Of a stretch of 14,037 bases of DNA, positions 6,496-14,037 are shown one piece after another. This DNA is from an uncultured Eubacterium sp. GTDB lineage: Bacteria; Bacillota; Clostridia; Lachnospirales; Lachnospiraceae. Numbering within the stretch: position 1 is the stretch's first letter; each line of letters begins with the position of its first letter. The stretch lies in contig CAJTVR010000106.1 in the NCBI GenBank assembly GCA_910580075.1, positions 1 through 14,037 of the forward strand, in the 5' to 3' direction. The notes under the pieces were generated by a model. It did no database searches and was not told the origin of the DNA. It saw nothing but the letters and a program-made list of their open reading frames with translations. The position numbers and the translations under genes are program-made.

Positions 6496-7997
6496 AAGTC
6501 TGTTTTTCGATAGTTTTTTTTCTGAACTTTCACTGAAATATGATCAGAATTATCAAAGTGAAAGATAAGAATGTCCGGATAAACATCAATTTTTTCTATA
6601 TGCTTTTTTATATCATTAACACTTAATTCATAATCTGTAATGGCTTTGATTTCCTTTTCAATTTCACGGATTCGTTCTTCCTGATTAGATAATTCTCTTT
6701 TTAAATTCTGTACTCTTAAAATTTCCTGTTCTGTTTCATTCATTTTTGTTTTCAGGCTGCTGTCTTTTATATGATAAATATCATCTGCGATTTTATTCTC
6801 CAGATACCTGTCCAGCAGTGTGTCCCGGCTGGCGCTTAGTTTTTCCAGCTCGCCTTTTAGCGATTCTTCTGCCGATTCATATTCAGACGAATCACCGACA
6901 GCCTGTTTCAGTATGCATAATGCCGCAGATAAAATATCATTCCCGGGTTTAACATATAATTTTTCTGCCAGCTCATACATCAGATGATCCATATCCTTTT
7001 CTTTGATATGGATATTATCGCAGCCGGAATCTTTGACATCCAGCTGTGGCTTTCGGCTGCCCTCTGGAGTCCTGTTATTTTTTGTTTTTCTTCCCCTCCG
7101 GACATATTCCCGGCAGTCCCAGTATACAGAAGCAGCGCCTTTCGCATTGACGCTGGTTCTTCTCCAGTATGTATTCTGACACAGGCCGCATACGATTTTG
7201 CCTGTAAGGGAATCCGCATTCTTTTTGCTTCCGGTCACTTTCACCTTAAAATCTCCACTCACAAAAGAGAGCGACCTTTGGTCCATCAGCCTGTTTGCCG
7301 TTTCCCACAGTTCCTCTGAAACAATCGCCGGAACGATATGTTCATGATAAATCCACTTCTCACGGCTGTTGCGTTCTGTTCTTTTCGTTTCAAAATTCCT
7401 ATGCAGCACATTCATAACAGCCGTTCCTTTGTACAGCGGATTGCGGATAATTCTTCTGACTGTCTGCTCCGCAATTTTGCCCCCGTTACGGTTATAATAC
7501 CCTTTTTCCTGAAGCATTTTTGCAATTGTGCGTGTACCGTAATTCAAGGACGCCATTTCATAAATAAACTGAATCATGCCGGATTCTTTTTCATTTACAG
7601 CTACCTGTTTATTCTTTTTATCATATCCCCAGGTTTTCGAAGTAATCACAATACTGCTGCCCGTTTCCTGGCGTTTCCGGTGCGCATTATTGATATTTTT
7701 ACTCAGGCTCCGGCTGAAATCTTCTGCCAGAATTGCCTTGATTCCGGTAATCAGTGCGTCATCCGGTGAATAAAACTTTCTGTCCAGATAAAAATACAGC
7801 TTTTTGTCATTCTGCACAAGCCTGTCTATAAAGAAATACCATTCTTTCGTGTTCCGCATCAGCCTGTCCTGGGACTTTATTACAATAATATCAAATTTAT
7901 CGGATTCCATATCCTGAAACAGACGGTTGTACTCGGATCTCTTTTTTGTCGTCGTCCCGGATTTTCCTTCGTCTATGTAAACGCTGTCTTTGATACA
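6480..7997 (-). pseudogene. Large serine recombinase, N-terminal catalytic segment missing
   Basis: The open frame contains most of a large serine recombinase. Upstream of the first ATG (7910) the same frame continues with DSVYIDEGKSGTTTKKRSEY, a typical resolvase-domain sequence, so the true gene extended further. Then follow IVIKSQDRLMRN (conserved DRLxR), the recombinase domain (about 90-200 from M at 7910: TKTWGY-like start, YGTRTIAKMLQEKG, RNPLYKG), a zinc-ribbon-like part with C241, C244, C266 and C297, and a long coiled coil (about 340-440). The segment that should carry the catalytic serine and first arginine (xYxRVSxxxQ) is absent: the frame runs into lysine-rich repeats and then a TGA near 8061. 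The gene end lies a few bases from the permease junction, as expected for an integrase next to its attachment site. It was inactivated after integration. Confidence 0.85.
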
Positions 7998-8001
7998 ATT
8001 C

Positions 8002-8048
8002 GATTTTGCCTTGAACCTTTTGATTTTGGCATACTTTTTGATTTTGCC
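8002..8048. repeat. Three short direct repeats GATTTTGSC at the recombinase break
   Basis: GATTTTGCC (8002-8010), GATTTTGGC (8022-8030) and GATTTTGCC (8040-8048) recur at spacings of 20 and 18 nt. They lie exactly where the recombinase loses homology to its family. They may be a deletion or slippage scar or binding sites near the end of the element. Just beyond lies a G-rich run (GTAGGGGGAGGG, 8051-8062). Confidence 0.5.
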
Positions 8049-8205
8049 TCGTAGGGGGAGGGTTCAAACTCGAAAAAAGGCAATATGACAATGTAGAAAT
8101 ATTCATGTTTTTGTGGTATTATGTATTCAACAAATCAAACTCAAACAAACTGAATTTGAGAAATGCTTTGTGAATAGTAATTCAAGCGGAAAAGAGGTGT
8201 TTATC

Positions 8206-9268
8206 ATCACTGTTGAGCAAATCAAAAATAAAATATACAATCAGTTAATGAAACAAGATGAACATATCATTTTAGAACATATGCCTGATGAATACTTTAA
8301 TCTTTTTTGGAAAAGTATCTCCATATTACACGAAGGTGAAATTCTCACATCATCCAAAGTGTAGACAAGTTCTGCAATAAATTACAACTGCGTGGTTCAT
8401 ATAATAGAAACAAATGTTTTCAAGGTTTATCAGAAATGATATTCTGGCTCTATTCAGTTAGAATGAATTACGATTTTGAAATCGATAAACAATTACACAC
8501 AAAGAGTGACAACAATAATTCAGATATTGATGTACAAATCTTAAAAGATGGATATCGTTTTAATATCGAAGTTAAAACTCCTAATCAAATAGAAAAGAAG
8601 GAGGAATCCGTTCTTAATATTACAATACCTTTTCGTGTCTTTGATAGGAAAGAAATGCAAGATGAAAAATTAGGAAAAGTAACCGATAATTTTGCTCAAA
8701 AAATAATTGATAATTCACAAGGAAAATAGACTGCATCTAAACAAAAATAGATGATAATAAAGTTATAGAATATTTAAAATCAGGACAAACAAAATTCACC
8801 TTTGAAGAAAAATCTATAAATGTATTAGCTTTGTCAGTTGCATCACATCAAATGAATGATTATTGGGGATATTTATGCAATCCATATACTGGAATCTTTA
8901 CAGATCAATTTACAGGAAAATTTTTTGATAAAAATCATAATGAGATTAAACATTCTGATTTTGATAAAGTTGACGTTATTTATTTAACTAATATTGTTGA
9001 AGGACACCTACGATATCTCAAAGATTTCGATTCTTGGAAGTTAGAAAATTATAGTAATATATTTATTATTAATCCTTTCAGTCAACGAACAAGAAAATGT
9101 TCTGATGTTGAAGCATACAAAAAATTATTAGAGATACTTCCAAATGACACATTGAAATTTAATAGTGAATATGATAAAAGTAATCTGCAAATGGCAATAT
9201 TTGGTTTACGAAACAACCCTATTTTTTGCTTAGAATATCTCCACAATAACTATCGCATATTATGGTAA
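8206..9268 (+). pseudogene. Broken AT-rich PD-(D/E)XK nuclease-like gene
   Basis: Three plus-strand segments in three frames read as one protein of about 355 residues. Segment A (from about 8206, TVEQIKNKIYNQLMKQDEHI onward) ends at TAG 8362-8364. Segment B takes over in another frame from about 8340 (HIIQSVDKFCNKLQLRGSYN) and ends at TAG 8727-8729. Segment C runs from about 8742 (KIDDNKVIEYLKSGQTKF) to TAA 9266-9268. Segment B contains SDIDVQILKDGYRFNIEVKT, matching the D...ExK core of PD-(D/E)XK nucleases, so a restriction-endonuclease-like role is plausible. AAGAGGTG (8192-8199) is followed 6 nt later by ATC where an ATG would be expected, suggesting loss of the start codon as well. The stretch is clearly more AT-rich than its neighbours, consistent with foreign cargo. 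The exact family is not identified, and it is surely inactive. Confidence 0.7.
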
Positions 9269-9318
9269 ATAACCATTTCACACATCTTTCTATCTTTACA
9301 AATTTCAATTTCCATTAA

Positions 9319-9350
9319 AAATCCCCTGTGGTATTAACCACAGGGGATTT
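9319..9350 (-). terminator. Terminator after the recombinase remnant
   Basis: A perfect 14-bp inverted repeat, AAATCCCCTGTGGT (9319-9332) and its complement (9337-9350), has a 4-nt loop. On the minus strand the stem ends GGGGATTTTTAATGG, a U-rich tail. The stop codon of the recombinase remnant (9351-9349) overlaps the stem. It may also stop transcripts from the convergent nuclease relic. Confidence 0.8.
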
Positions 9351-9667
9351 ATGTTCGGATTTCCGTCCCGTCCTTAAAGGTGAAACGGACATCTTCTTTA
9401 TTAAAAACTATGACAAAATCAATCAAGCTGTACCAGAGGTTCTCATCAAACTCTGTGGCCACGCCATCCTGCCGCTCCAGTTCTGCAAGGAACCTTTCTA
9501 TCTGTTCCTTTTTCGCCTGCTTTTCCGTGATAGCATTGCCAACCTCATCCAGCCGTGCTTTCGTCCGGTCAAACCGCTCTGCCATCCCATCGTACCTCGC
9601 CTGGTATTCCGTCTGGTCGAGTGCAACATGGGCGTTTTCACTTACGCACTGCTGTATCAACTATCAT
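9349..9667 (-). pseudogene. Deletion scar of a second large serine recombinase
   Basis: The C-terminal 100 or so residues of a different large serine recombinase are recognisable: CVSENAHVALDQTEYQARYD, a charged coiled coil, and TEFDENLWYSLIDFVIVFNK followed by EDVRFTFKDGTEI, the usual family ending. Just upstream, AGGAGG (9681-9676) precedes ATG at 9667, which reads MIVDTAVRK and then TGA (9640-9638) in a different frame from the C-terminal piece. The likely history is that an internal deletion removed about 400 or more codons and joined the gene's own start to its end out of frame. The zinc ribbon, recombinase domain and catalytic domain are all absent. It is not a copy of the 6480-7997 recombinase: the C-termini differ. 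Confidence 0.75.
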
Positions 9668-9929
9668 CCCGCGTACCTCCTAACTGGTGTGCTTATTATA
9701 TACACACTGGCAGATTTTGAAAAGGGACTGGCTGGACCCTTATTTCAGCAAACGGGATAATTCAAGCCTTTTACCATTTTTCAACAACATTTGCGGATAT
9801 TATGCGTGTATATACTACATCATTAGAAAAATATTGCTAATATTCTACATGCCCATGGGGATAACTTTTTTGTAATTTATCTAAATATATAGTCCACATA
9901 GACAAGCAGACTGTTCTGCACTTATGCAT
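9661..9929. other. Spacer between XRE regulator and recombinase scar
   Basis: AT-rich, with no gene seen on either strand apart from the ribosome binding site and first codons of the deleted recombinase at its left edge. The spacer keeps the regulator-then-recombinase order common in clostridial integrative elements. Confidence 0.5.
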
Positions 9930-10262
9930 TCACAATGCAAGCCTTATATTTTTCGCTACATATTCCAGAAGCCCTGTCATGAACAGCGCCTGCTCCTCCG
10001 TGCTGTCCATCAGGATTTCCTGTATCCTGGCTGCACAGTTTCCTTTGACCGTATCTTCCCCACCCCCGGCAATCACATCCTCTCCCAGTATCCTTATAAT
10101 CTTCTGGTATGTATCAATACCGGGCCGTCTTGATCCCGTCTCAACCTTTTTCAGATGCGACTCACTGATCCCCGCTGCCTCTGCCAGTTCAGGCCGTGTC
10201 ATGCCTTTTTTCTCACGCATCATCCGTATTGTCAGACCCAGTTCCGTGCCATTCTGGTTCAT
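9930..10262 (-). CDS. XRE-family helix-turn-helix regulator
   Basis: A 110-residue DNA-binding protein. The HTH_3/XRE domain fills residues about 8-62: LGLTIRMMREKKGMTRPELA, then EAAGISESHLKKVETGSRRP and the family end GIDTYQKIIRILGED. The C-terminal part (about 70-110) is a short helical region probably used for dimerisation. The start at 10262 is backed by GGAGGT at good spacing. It precedes the deleted recombinase on the same strand, so it was probably the control gene of that mobile element and appears intact. Inverted repeats just upstream may be its own operator. Confidence 0.88.
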   Translation of the reverse strand: MNQNGTELGLTIRMMREKKGMTRPELAEAAGISESHLKKVETGSRRPGIDTYQKIIRILGEDVIAGGGEDTVKGNCAARIQEILMDSTEEQALFMTGLLEYVAKNIRLAL

Positions 10263-10305
10263 TTCTTATGTACCTCCTGTTTTTCCTGTTCTTTCATTTA
10301 CATCT

Positions 10306-10360
10306 GTATCATATCTGCTATCCGAACTTCTTTTATACAGACCTGCTGATATGATGATAC
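10306..10360 (-). promoter_or_regulatory. Possible autoregulatory promoter region of the XRE gene
   Basis: GTATCATATC (10306-10315) faces GATATGATGATAC (10348-10360), an inverted repeat with one 3-nt insertion. Between the arms on the minus strand lies TGTATAAAAG, a candidate -10, with TTGTAT 17 nt upstream. The arrangement suits binding by the XRE protein. This is inferred from symmetry and position only. Confidence 0.35.
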
Positions 10361-10481
10361 AAATTGCAATACACCTTCATGATATGGCACGGGATAAACG
10401 GATCCATTCAGTCCGGACGTCTGGCGTCATTTCCAGTTTATTTTAAGCGATGGACGGCGCTTAGCCAGTAGATTGCCTTAC

Positions 10482-10515
10482 AAAAAAAGCATCCGGGTCT
10501 TTCAGCCCGAATGCT
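10482..10515 (-). terminator. Terminator of the flavodoxin-esterase operon
   Basis: On the minus strand a stem AGCATTCGGGCT/AGACCCGGATGCT with one mismatch is followed directly by seven T residues (complement of 10482-10488), the standard rho-independent form. It lies about 205 nt after the esterase stop. The intervening 10516-10721 holds a small hairpin (CCGCTT/AGCGG, about 10552-10566) but no convincing gene. The remaining 10361-10481 shows nothing recognisable. Confidence 0.8.
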
Positions 10516-10721
10516 CAAAATCGTCTTATCTCTTACAAATTCCGGTCCGCTTTCCAAGCGGCATCTGTCTTTAAACGCAGAGCTTTGTGCCCTGACCATC
10601 CATATCAATTATGTTCAAAGCTGCATATCCTAAAAAGACCCCTTTCAAAAATGTCCTGTCCCGATGCCCCGTGCCACCAATATGCTGTAAATATTTTCCA
10701 TTAAATTTTTTACAACCCGCT

Positions 10722-12974
10722 TTATGATTCATTCCAAAACCACAAAAGCCCATTATATGTGTACTCAGAAGACGCAGCAGAATCATGGGTATACCCTTCT
10801 TTCAGCCTCAGCGTCAGATTTCCCTGCATTTCGTTATCTGCATACCGAAAGCTTTCCTGTCTGCGCATGGAATCAATCTGGCTCTGAAAAGCAGGATATG
10901 CAAAGTCATCCGTGCCAGATACCGCATAGATAAAAAAGTCATCCCAGGAATAGCCTGAATTTTTTACAATATCATCCAGATACTTCCCGTCTGATGTCAG
11001 CGCCCCGCTCATAGGCAGAAAATACCTGAAATAATCCAGGCAGTATTCAAATGTGCGCCAGGTTGCGACAGAACCCATGGAAAATCCGCCAAACGCCCGG
11101 TGGTCCCTGGAATCACGAAGGCCATTTTCCGTCACATTTTCCGCATAGGTGGAATACCTGCTTTCCACAGCAGGGATCAGGTCGTTGACCAGCTCGTTGT
11201 GGTAATTCTTCGTAAGCGTCAGCGCAAGGCTGTAATCGCCGCTGTCGGAGCTGCTCTCATTATTATAGGTCGGCATGACCAGGATCAGCGGCTTGATCAC
11301 CCCGTCTTCAATTGCATGGTCAATGGCGTTTTTTAATGCTGTCGGACTGCTTTCCGTCCCCATCGTTGTTGTCTGATTGCTCCAGCCGCCATGCATCTGA
11401 TAAAACACATTGTATTTTTTCGTTTCCCTATATCCGTAAGGCAGATAAACATAAGCTGTCTTTTTCAATTTCTTTTCCCTGCGTTCATAGCTTCTGGATT
11501 CATAGGTATCATATTCAAGCTTCACCATCCGCCCGGCCTGTCCCGCGGCAGTTTTATAGTTGTCCGGTATAGCAGACAGATCTTTTGGAATATCCTTTGT
11601 ATTTTTTGCAGATGCCTGTGATGCTGCCGGTTTTTCTTTCATATGGCCCTCCCAGAAACTTACGGCACGGTCCAGCCATCCGGCTGCCGCCGTTCCTGTT
11701 CCAAGCCCGAAGCCATGCGAAAGGCCGTCAAAAACCTCAATCTCTGCATCCGTCCCCTGTGCCCGGATTTTGTCGATGCGCTCCTGCATTGTCCGGTAAT
11801 CCGCAATCCCGTCGTTTGTCCCCACACATGCATAGGTAGGCGGCTCATTCCTGCCCATAGCGGAATAAGCGGTATACTGCGTAACAACGGCTGCCGGCTG
11901 CGGCAGTTTTTTCCCGCCATACGCTGCCGGCCCGGACGCCCCTAAAGCCGCTGCCATCCTCGCCCCTGCGGAACCGCCCCACAGTGAATAATCCGATGTA
12001 TCAACCGAAAGCTCCTGCGCCCGGTCAAAAATAACGGTTATGGCCCTTGCCAGATCCTCACAGGCTGCCTGCTGGCCGCCGCTGCGGTAAATAAGCGCAA
12101 ATGCATTGTATCCCTTTTTGCTCAGTTCAAGCGCAGCCGGAAAGCTGTCATGCATCGCTCCCACATAGGCAAATCCCCCGCCGGCATTCAATACGGCAAA
12201 CTTCTGCCCCGGCGTGCCACGGAAGAAGAACAGCCCTGTATTTTCCTTATCCGGATCTGCTTTCTTCTCTTCATCCGTATAAATATCATAAAAAACAGTC
12301 TGACCGGCTGCTGCACGCGTCAGAAGCGTATTGACAACCTCTACGGTGGCAGAAGGGTCTACATGATGATACCATGTCAGAATATCCCCGACCCGCCCAA
12401 GCGTCAGGCTGCTGCTGATGGTGCGGTCAGCTGGAAACAGCAGCCTTCCATACCCTTCCAGCAGCGGATGCTTCATTACATCGCGTACCAGGGTACTTTC
12501 GTTTACATATTCTGTGATTTTCTCCGGAGTCTCCAGATCATCCGGTTTTGTTTCCTTTCCCGTTTCATCCGCGCCTGTCTGGCTGTTTCCACGGTTCCTG
12601 ACCAGAATTTTCACAAACGAAGATATCTTTTTGTACTTCTTTCCTGAAACGGTAAAAGTGACCCTCGCATTTCCATTTTTCAATGCCCGGATCTTCCCGC
12701 TTTTACTTACGGAAACCACTTCCGGGGCAGATGAACGGAAAGACAGGAAGCCAGCCGCCTTCTTTGGACGTGTATGTACGTGCAGCTTTACCGTATCGCC
12801 CGCAGACATTTTATATGTCTTTTTTGTCACATCATGGTTTCCGATCACAGCCCGTATTTTTGTTACGCTGTTTTTTTCTGACGCGCCTGCATGCAGGGCA
12901 TTTACTGCAAACAGCATCATTACTGCGATCAAAAGTAAACATACCCGGCGATATTTTTTTGCTTTTATTTTCAT
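10722..12974 (-). CDS. Secreted Big2-domain protein with two esterase (alpha/beta-hydrolase) domains
   Basis: A 750-residue exported protein. It has a signal peptide (about 1-31: KKYRR then a hydrophobic core, ALHAGA cleavage region) and a Big2-like Ig domain (about 38-126: SAPEVVSVSKSGKIRALKNG). The first hydrolase domain (about 190-445) has oxyanion-type NAGGGFAYVG (263-272), nucleophile GGSAG (S335), GTNDG (D388) and SHGFG (H420), as in the BD-FAE/acetyl-esterase type. A linker follows, then a second hydrolase domain (about 480-750) with HGGW (528-531), GGFSMGS (S632), GTDD (D689/D690) and YTHDS (H730), resembling CE1 feruloyl/acetyl-xylan esterases. Both triads look complete. There is no LPXTG or membrane anchor, so it is released or held by the Ig module. 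Likely role: removing acyl or feruloyl groups from plant or host polysaccharides outside the cell; the substrate is inferred. It starts 2 nt after the flavodoxin stop, hence co-translated. Confidence 0.88.
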   Translation of the reverse strand: MKIKAKKYRRVCLLLIAVMMLFAVNALHAGASEKNSVTKIRAVIGNHDVTKKTYKMSAGDTVKLHVHTRPKKAAGFLSFRSSAPEVVSVSKSGKIRALKNGNARVTFTVSGKKYKKISSFVKILVRNRGNSQTGADETGKETKPDDLETPEKITEYVNESTLVRDVMKHPLLEGYGRLLFPADRTISSSLTLGRVGDILTWYHHVDPSATVEVVNTLLTRAAAGQTVFYDIYTDEEKKADPDKENTGLFFFRGTPGQKFAVLNAGGGFAYVGAMHDSFPAALELSKKGYNAFALIYRSGGQQAACEDLARAITVIFDRAQELSVDTSDYSLWGGSAGARMAAALGASGPAAYGGKKLPQPAAVVTQYTAYSAMGRNEPPTYACVGTNDGIADYRTMQERIDKIRAQGTDAEIEVFDGLSHGFGLGTGTAAAGWLDRAVSFWEGHMKEKPAASQASAKNTKDIPKDLSAIPDNYKTAAGQAGRMVKLEYDTYESRSYERREKKLKKTAYVYLPYGYRETKKYNVFYQMHGGWSNQTTTMGTESSPTALKNAIDHAIEDGVIKPLILVMPTYNNESSSDSGDYSLALTLTKNYHNELVNDLIPAVESRYSTYAENVTENGLRDSRDHRAFGGFSMGSVATWRTFEYCLDYFRYFLPMSGALTSDGKYLDDIVKNSGYSWDDFFIYAVSGTDDFAYPAFQSQIDSMRRQESFRYADNEMQGNLTLRLKEGYTHDSAASSEYTYNGLLWFWNES

Positions 12975-12976
12975 CC

Positions 12977-13894
12977 CTATTCAGCCCTTTCCTTCACCCA
13001 CTCCCTTACTCTGCTGTCACTGTCTGTTACATCTGTCCGATAAATCGCCAGCCCCTTATATACATTAGCTTCCGGCTCAAGTTCCTCGATTTTTCCAGCT
13101 GTACCGGACAGTCCGCTTCCTCCGTTCGTGGAAAATGGAAAGATGTTTTTCCCTTTTAGATCATAACTGTCGAAAAAAGTATACATGATCTGCGGCATAT
13201 CGGAGAACCAGATTGGATAGCCCACATAAATGTCATCATACTTTGAAATATCATCTATCCGGCCTTTTATCTTTGGACGCGCGTTCTTTTCCTGCTCTTC
13301 CTCAGCCTTGCGCACCAGGATATCATAGGTATCCGCATATGCAGTTTCTGGCACGATCTCATATATATCTGCATTGGTTTCTTTACGGATCAGTTCAGCG
13401 ATATATTCCGTGTTGCCCTTATATGTCTGGCCCCTGGATGTCCGGCTTGCAGATGAAATGCCGTCCACCTGCCCGCTTCTTTCCGCCACTGGCGTACTGA
13501 AATAAACAACCAGCGATGTTCTGCTTTCTGCGTTCCCAACGTTTCCTGCGTTTTTCTTTTTAATTGTTATCTTACAGGAAAACGTTCTTGTCCTTTTCTT
13601 TCCACCACTTACATAAGTTAATTTTGCCTGAATGGACGCCTTCCCCTGTTTTTTTGCCGTGACAACCCCTCTTTTCGATACCACAGCCCTTGCTTTTGAA
13701 GAAGAAGACCAGGCAACTTTTCCATTCTTAGGCATATTTCTCACCACAAGCTGATATTTCTCACCAGCTTCCATTGTTACCGCCGTGCTGTTCAGCCGGG
13801 GCTTTCCTGTGGCTTTCGCCATCAGATCCCTGCCATTTATAAGGCAGATCATCATACATAATACAATTAAAACACTCCCAATCCTTTTTTTCAT
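12977..13894 (-). CDS. Exported Big2-domain flavodoxin
   Basis: A 305-residue protein with a signal peptide or N-terminal anchor (about 1-28: KKRIGSVLIVLCMMICLING), a Big2-like Ig domain (about 32-111: KVAWSSSSKARAVVSKRGVV), and a flavodoxin domain (about 126-303). The latter is of the Flavodoxin_4 kind: LVVYFSTP opening the FMN phosphate loop, GNTEYIAELI after an inserted loop, DIYVGYPIWFSDMPQIMYTF, and NIFPFSTNGGSGL. The phosphate loop is unusual: YFS and GNT are separated by about 25 residues (133-160) rather than forming a compact loop, which may alter FMN binding. The start at 13894 follows GAGGAG with 7-nt spacing. It is the first gene of an operon with the double esterase. An extracytoplasmic flavodoxin suggests a role in extracellular electron transfer or redox chemistry; its partner is unknown. 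Confidence 0.88.
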   Translation of the reverse strand: MKKRIGSVLIVLCMMICLINGRDLMAKATGKPRLNSTAVTMEAGEKYQLVVRNMPKNGKVAWSSSSKARAVVSKRGVVTAKKQGKASIQAKLTYVSGGKKRTRTFSCKITIKKKNAGNVGNAESRTSLVVYFSTPVAERSGQVDGISSASRTSRGQTYKGNTEYIAELIRKETNADIYEIVPETAYADTYDILVRKAEEEQEKNARPKIKGRIDDISKYDDIYVGYPIWFSDMPQIMYTFFDSYDLKGKNIFPFSTNGGSGLSGTAGKIEELEPEANVYKGLAIYRTDVTDSDSRVREWVKERAE

Positions 13895-13987
13895 TATCCA
13901 ACTCCTCTTGTTTTCTTATCTTTATCCCTATTTCTTAAATTTGATTCTTACTGTCTGGTATTCAGGCAACCTTTCATTATTGGTAAC

Positions 13988-14028
13988 TATTCAGAACCCC
14001 TGATAGAGTCCATGTGACTTTTTGTGAA
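13988..14028 (-). promoter_or_regulatory. Possible promoter/operator upstream of the flavodoxin operon
   Basis: On the minus strand TTCACA (14028-14023) and TATCAG (14005-14000) are 17 nt apart. The latter begins an imperfect inverted repeat, TATCAGGGGTTCTGAATA (14005-13988). Such symmetry at a -10 could be an operator. No regulator gene is visible before the window ends. Weak evidence. Confidence 0.25.
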
Positions 14029-14037
14029 AAACAGAGA

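Noticed and set aside
7897..8106. A 69-codon minus-strand frame upstream of the recombinase
   Set aside because: It is a shifted reading of the recombinase N-terminus; the true frame shows DSVYIDEGKSG in the same bases.
10571..10786. A 71-codon minus-strand frame overlapping the esterase end
   Set aside because: It overlaps the esterase coding end out of frame and lacks a ribosome binding site; 10516-10721 is better read as the 3' untranslated region.
1..14037. CRISPR arrays, tRNA or rRNA genes
   Set aside because: No regularly spaced identical repeats and no tRNA or rRNA signatures were seen on either strand.

Overview
The window looks like a chromosomal segment of a gut-type Lachnospiraceae/Clostridia bacterium. 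The grounds are moderate G+C, strong GGAGG ribosome binding sites, a feoA-feoA-feoB cluster with a tiny Cys-rich companion, NitT/TauT-type ABC genes, clostridial large serine recombinases, and secreted enzymes carrying Big2-like Ig domains. No species can be named from the sequence alone.

Layout. Positions 2-70 hold the tail of a plus-strand gene, which converges through a strong hairpin (80-119) on a minus-strand ferrous-iron uptake cluster. In transcription order that cluster is a divergent FeoA-like protein (3229-3020), FeoA (2986-2768), FeoB (2516-357) and a 43-residue FeoB-associated Cys-rich membrane protein (333-202) that starts with TTG. Two promoters (before the first feoA and before feoB) each carry the same palindrome, TTAGTNNNNACTAA, over the -10/spacer. 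This suggests DtxR-family, iron-responsive repression of both. Upstream lies an unrecognised 226-residue protein (4112-3432), whose ribosome binding site is separated from its start by a perfect 11-bp hairpin.

Positions 4113-5018 are non-coding and contain a 60-bp degenerate direct repeat and a 275-bp imperfect palindrome with perfect 31-bp ends. Plus-strand genes for an ABC ATPase and its permease follow (5019-6495), but the permease loses its C-terminus at about 6471, where a mobile-element graveyard begins.

The graveyard (about 6472-10260) contains a large serine recombinase lacking its catalytic N-terminus (7997-6480, minus), an AT-rich PD-(D/E)XK nuclease-like gene broken over three frames (8206-9268, plus), the start and end of a second serine recombinase joined by a deletion (9667-9349, minus), and an intact XRE regulator (10262-9930, minus).

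The right end is a two-gene minus-strand operon for exported proteins: a Big2-flavodoxin (13894-12977) followed 2 nt later by a 750-residue Big2 double esterase with two complete alpha/beta-hydrolase triads (12974-10722), ending at a terminator (10515-10482). This pair is the most likely undescribed system in the window: an extracellular flavin protein co-expressed with a two-headed ester hydrolase, with similar Ig-like modules at both N-termini.
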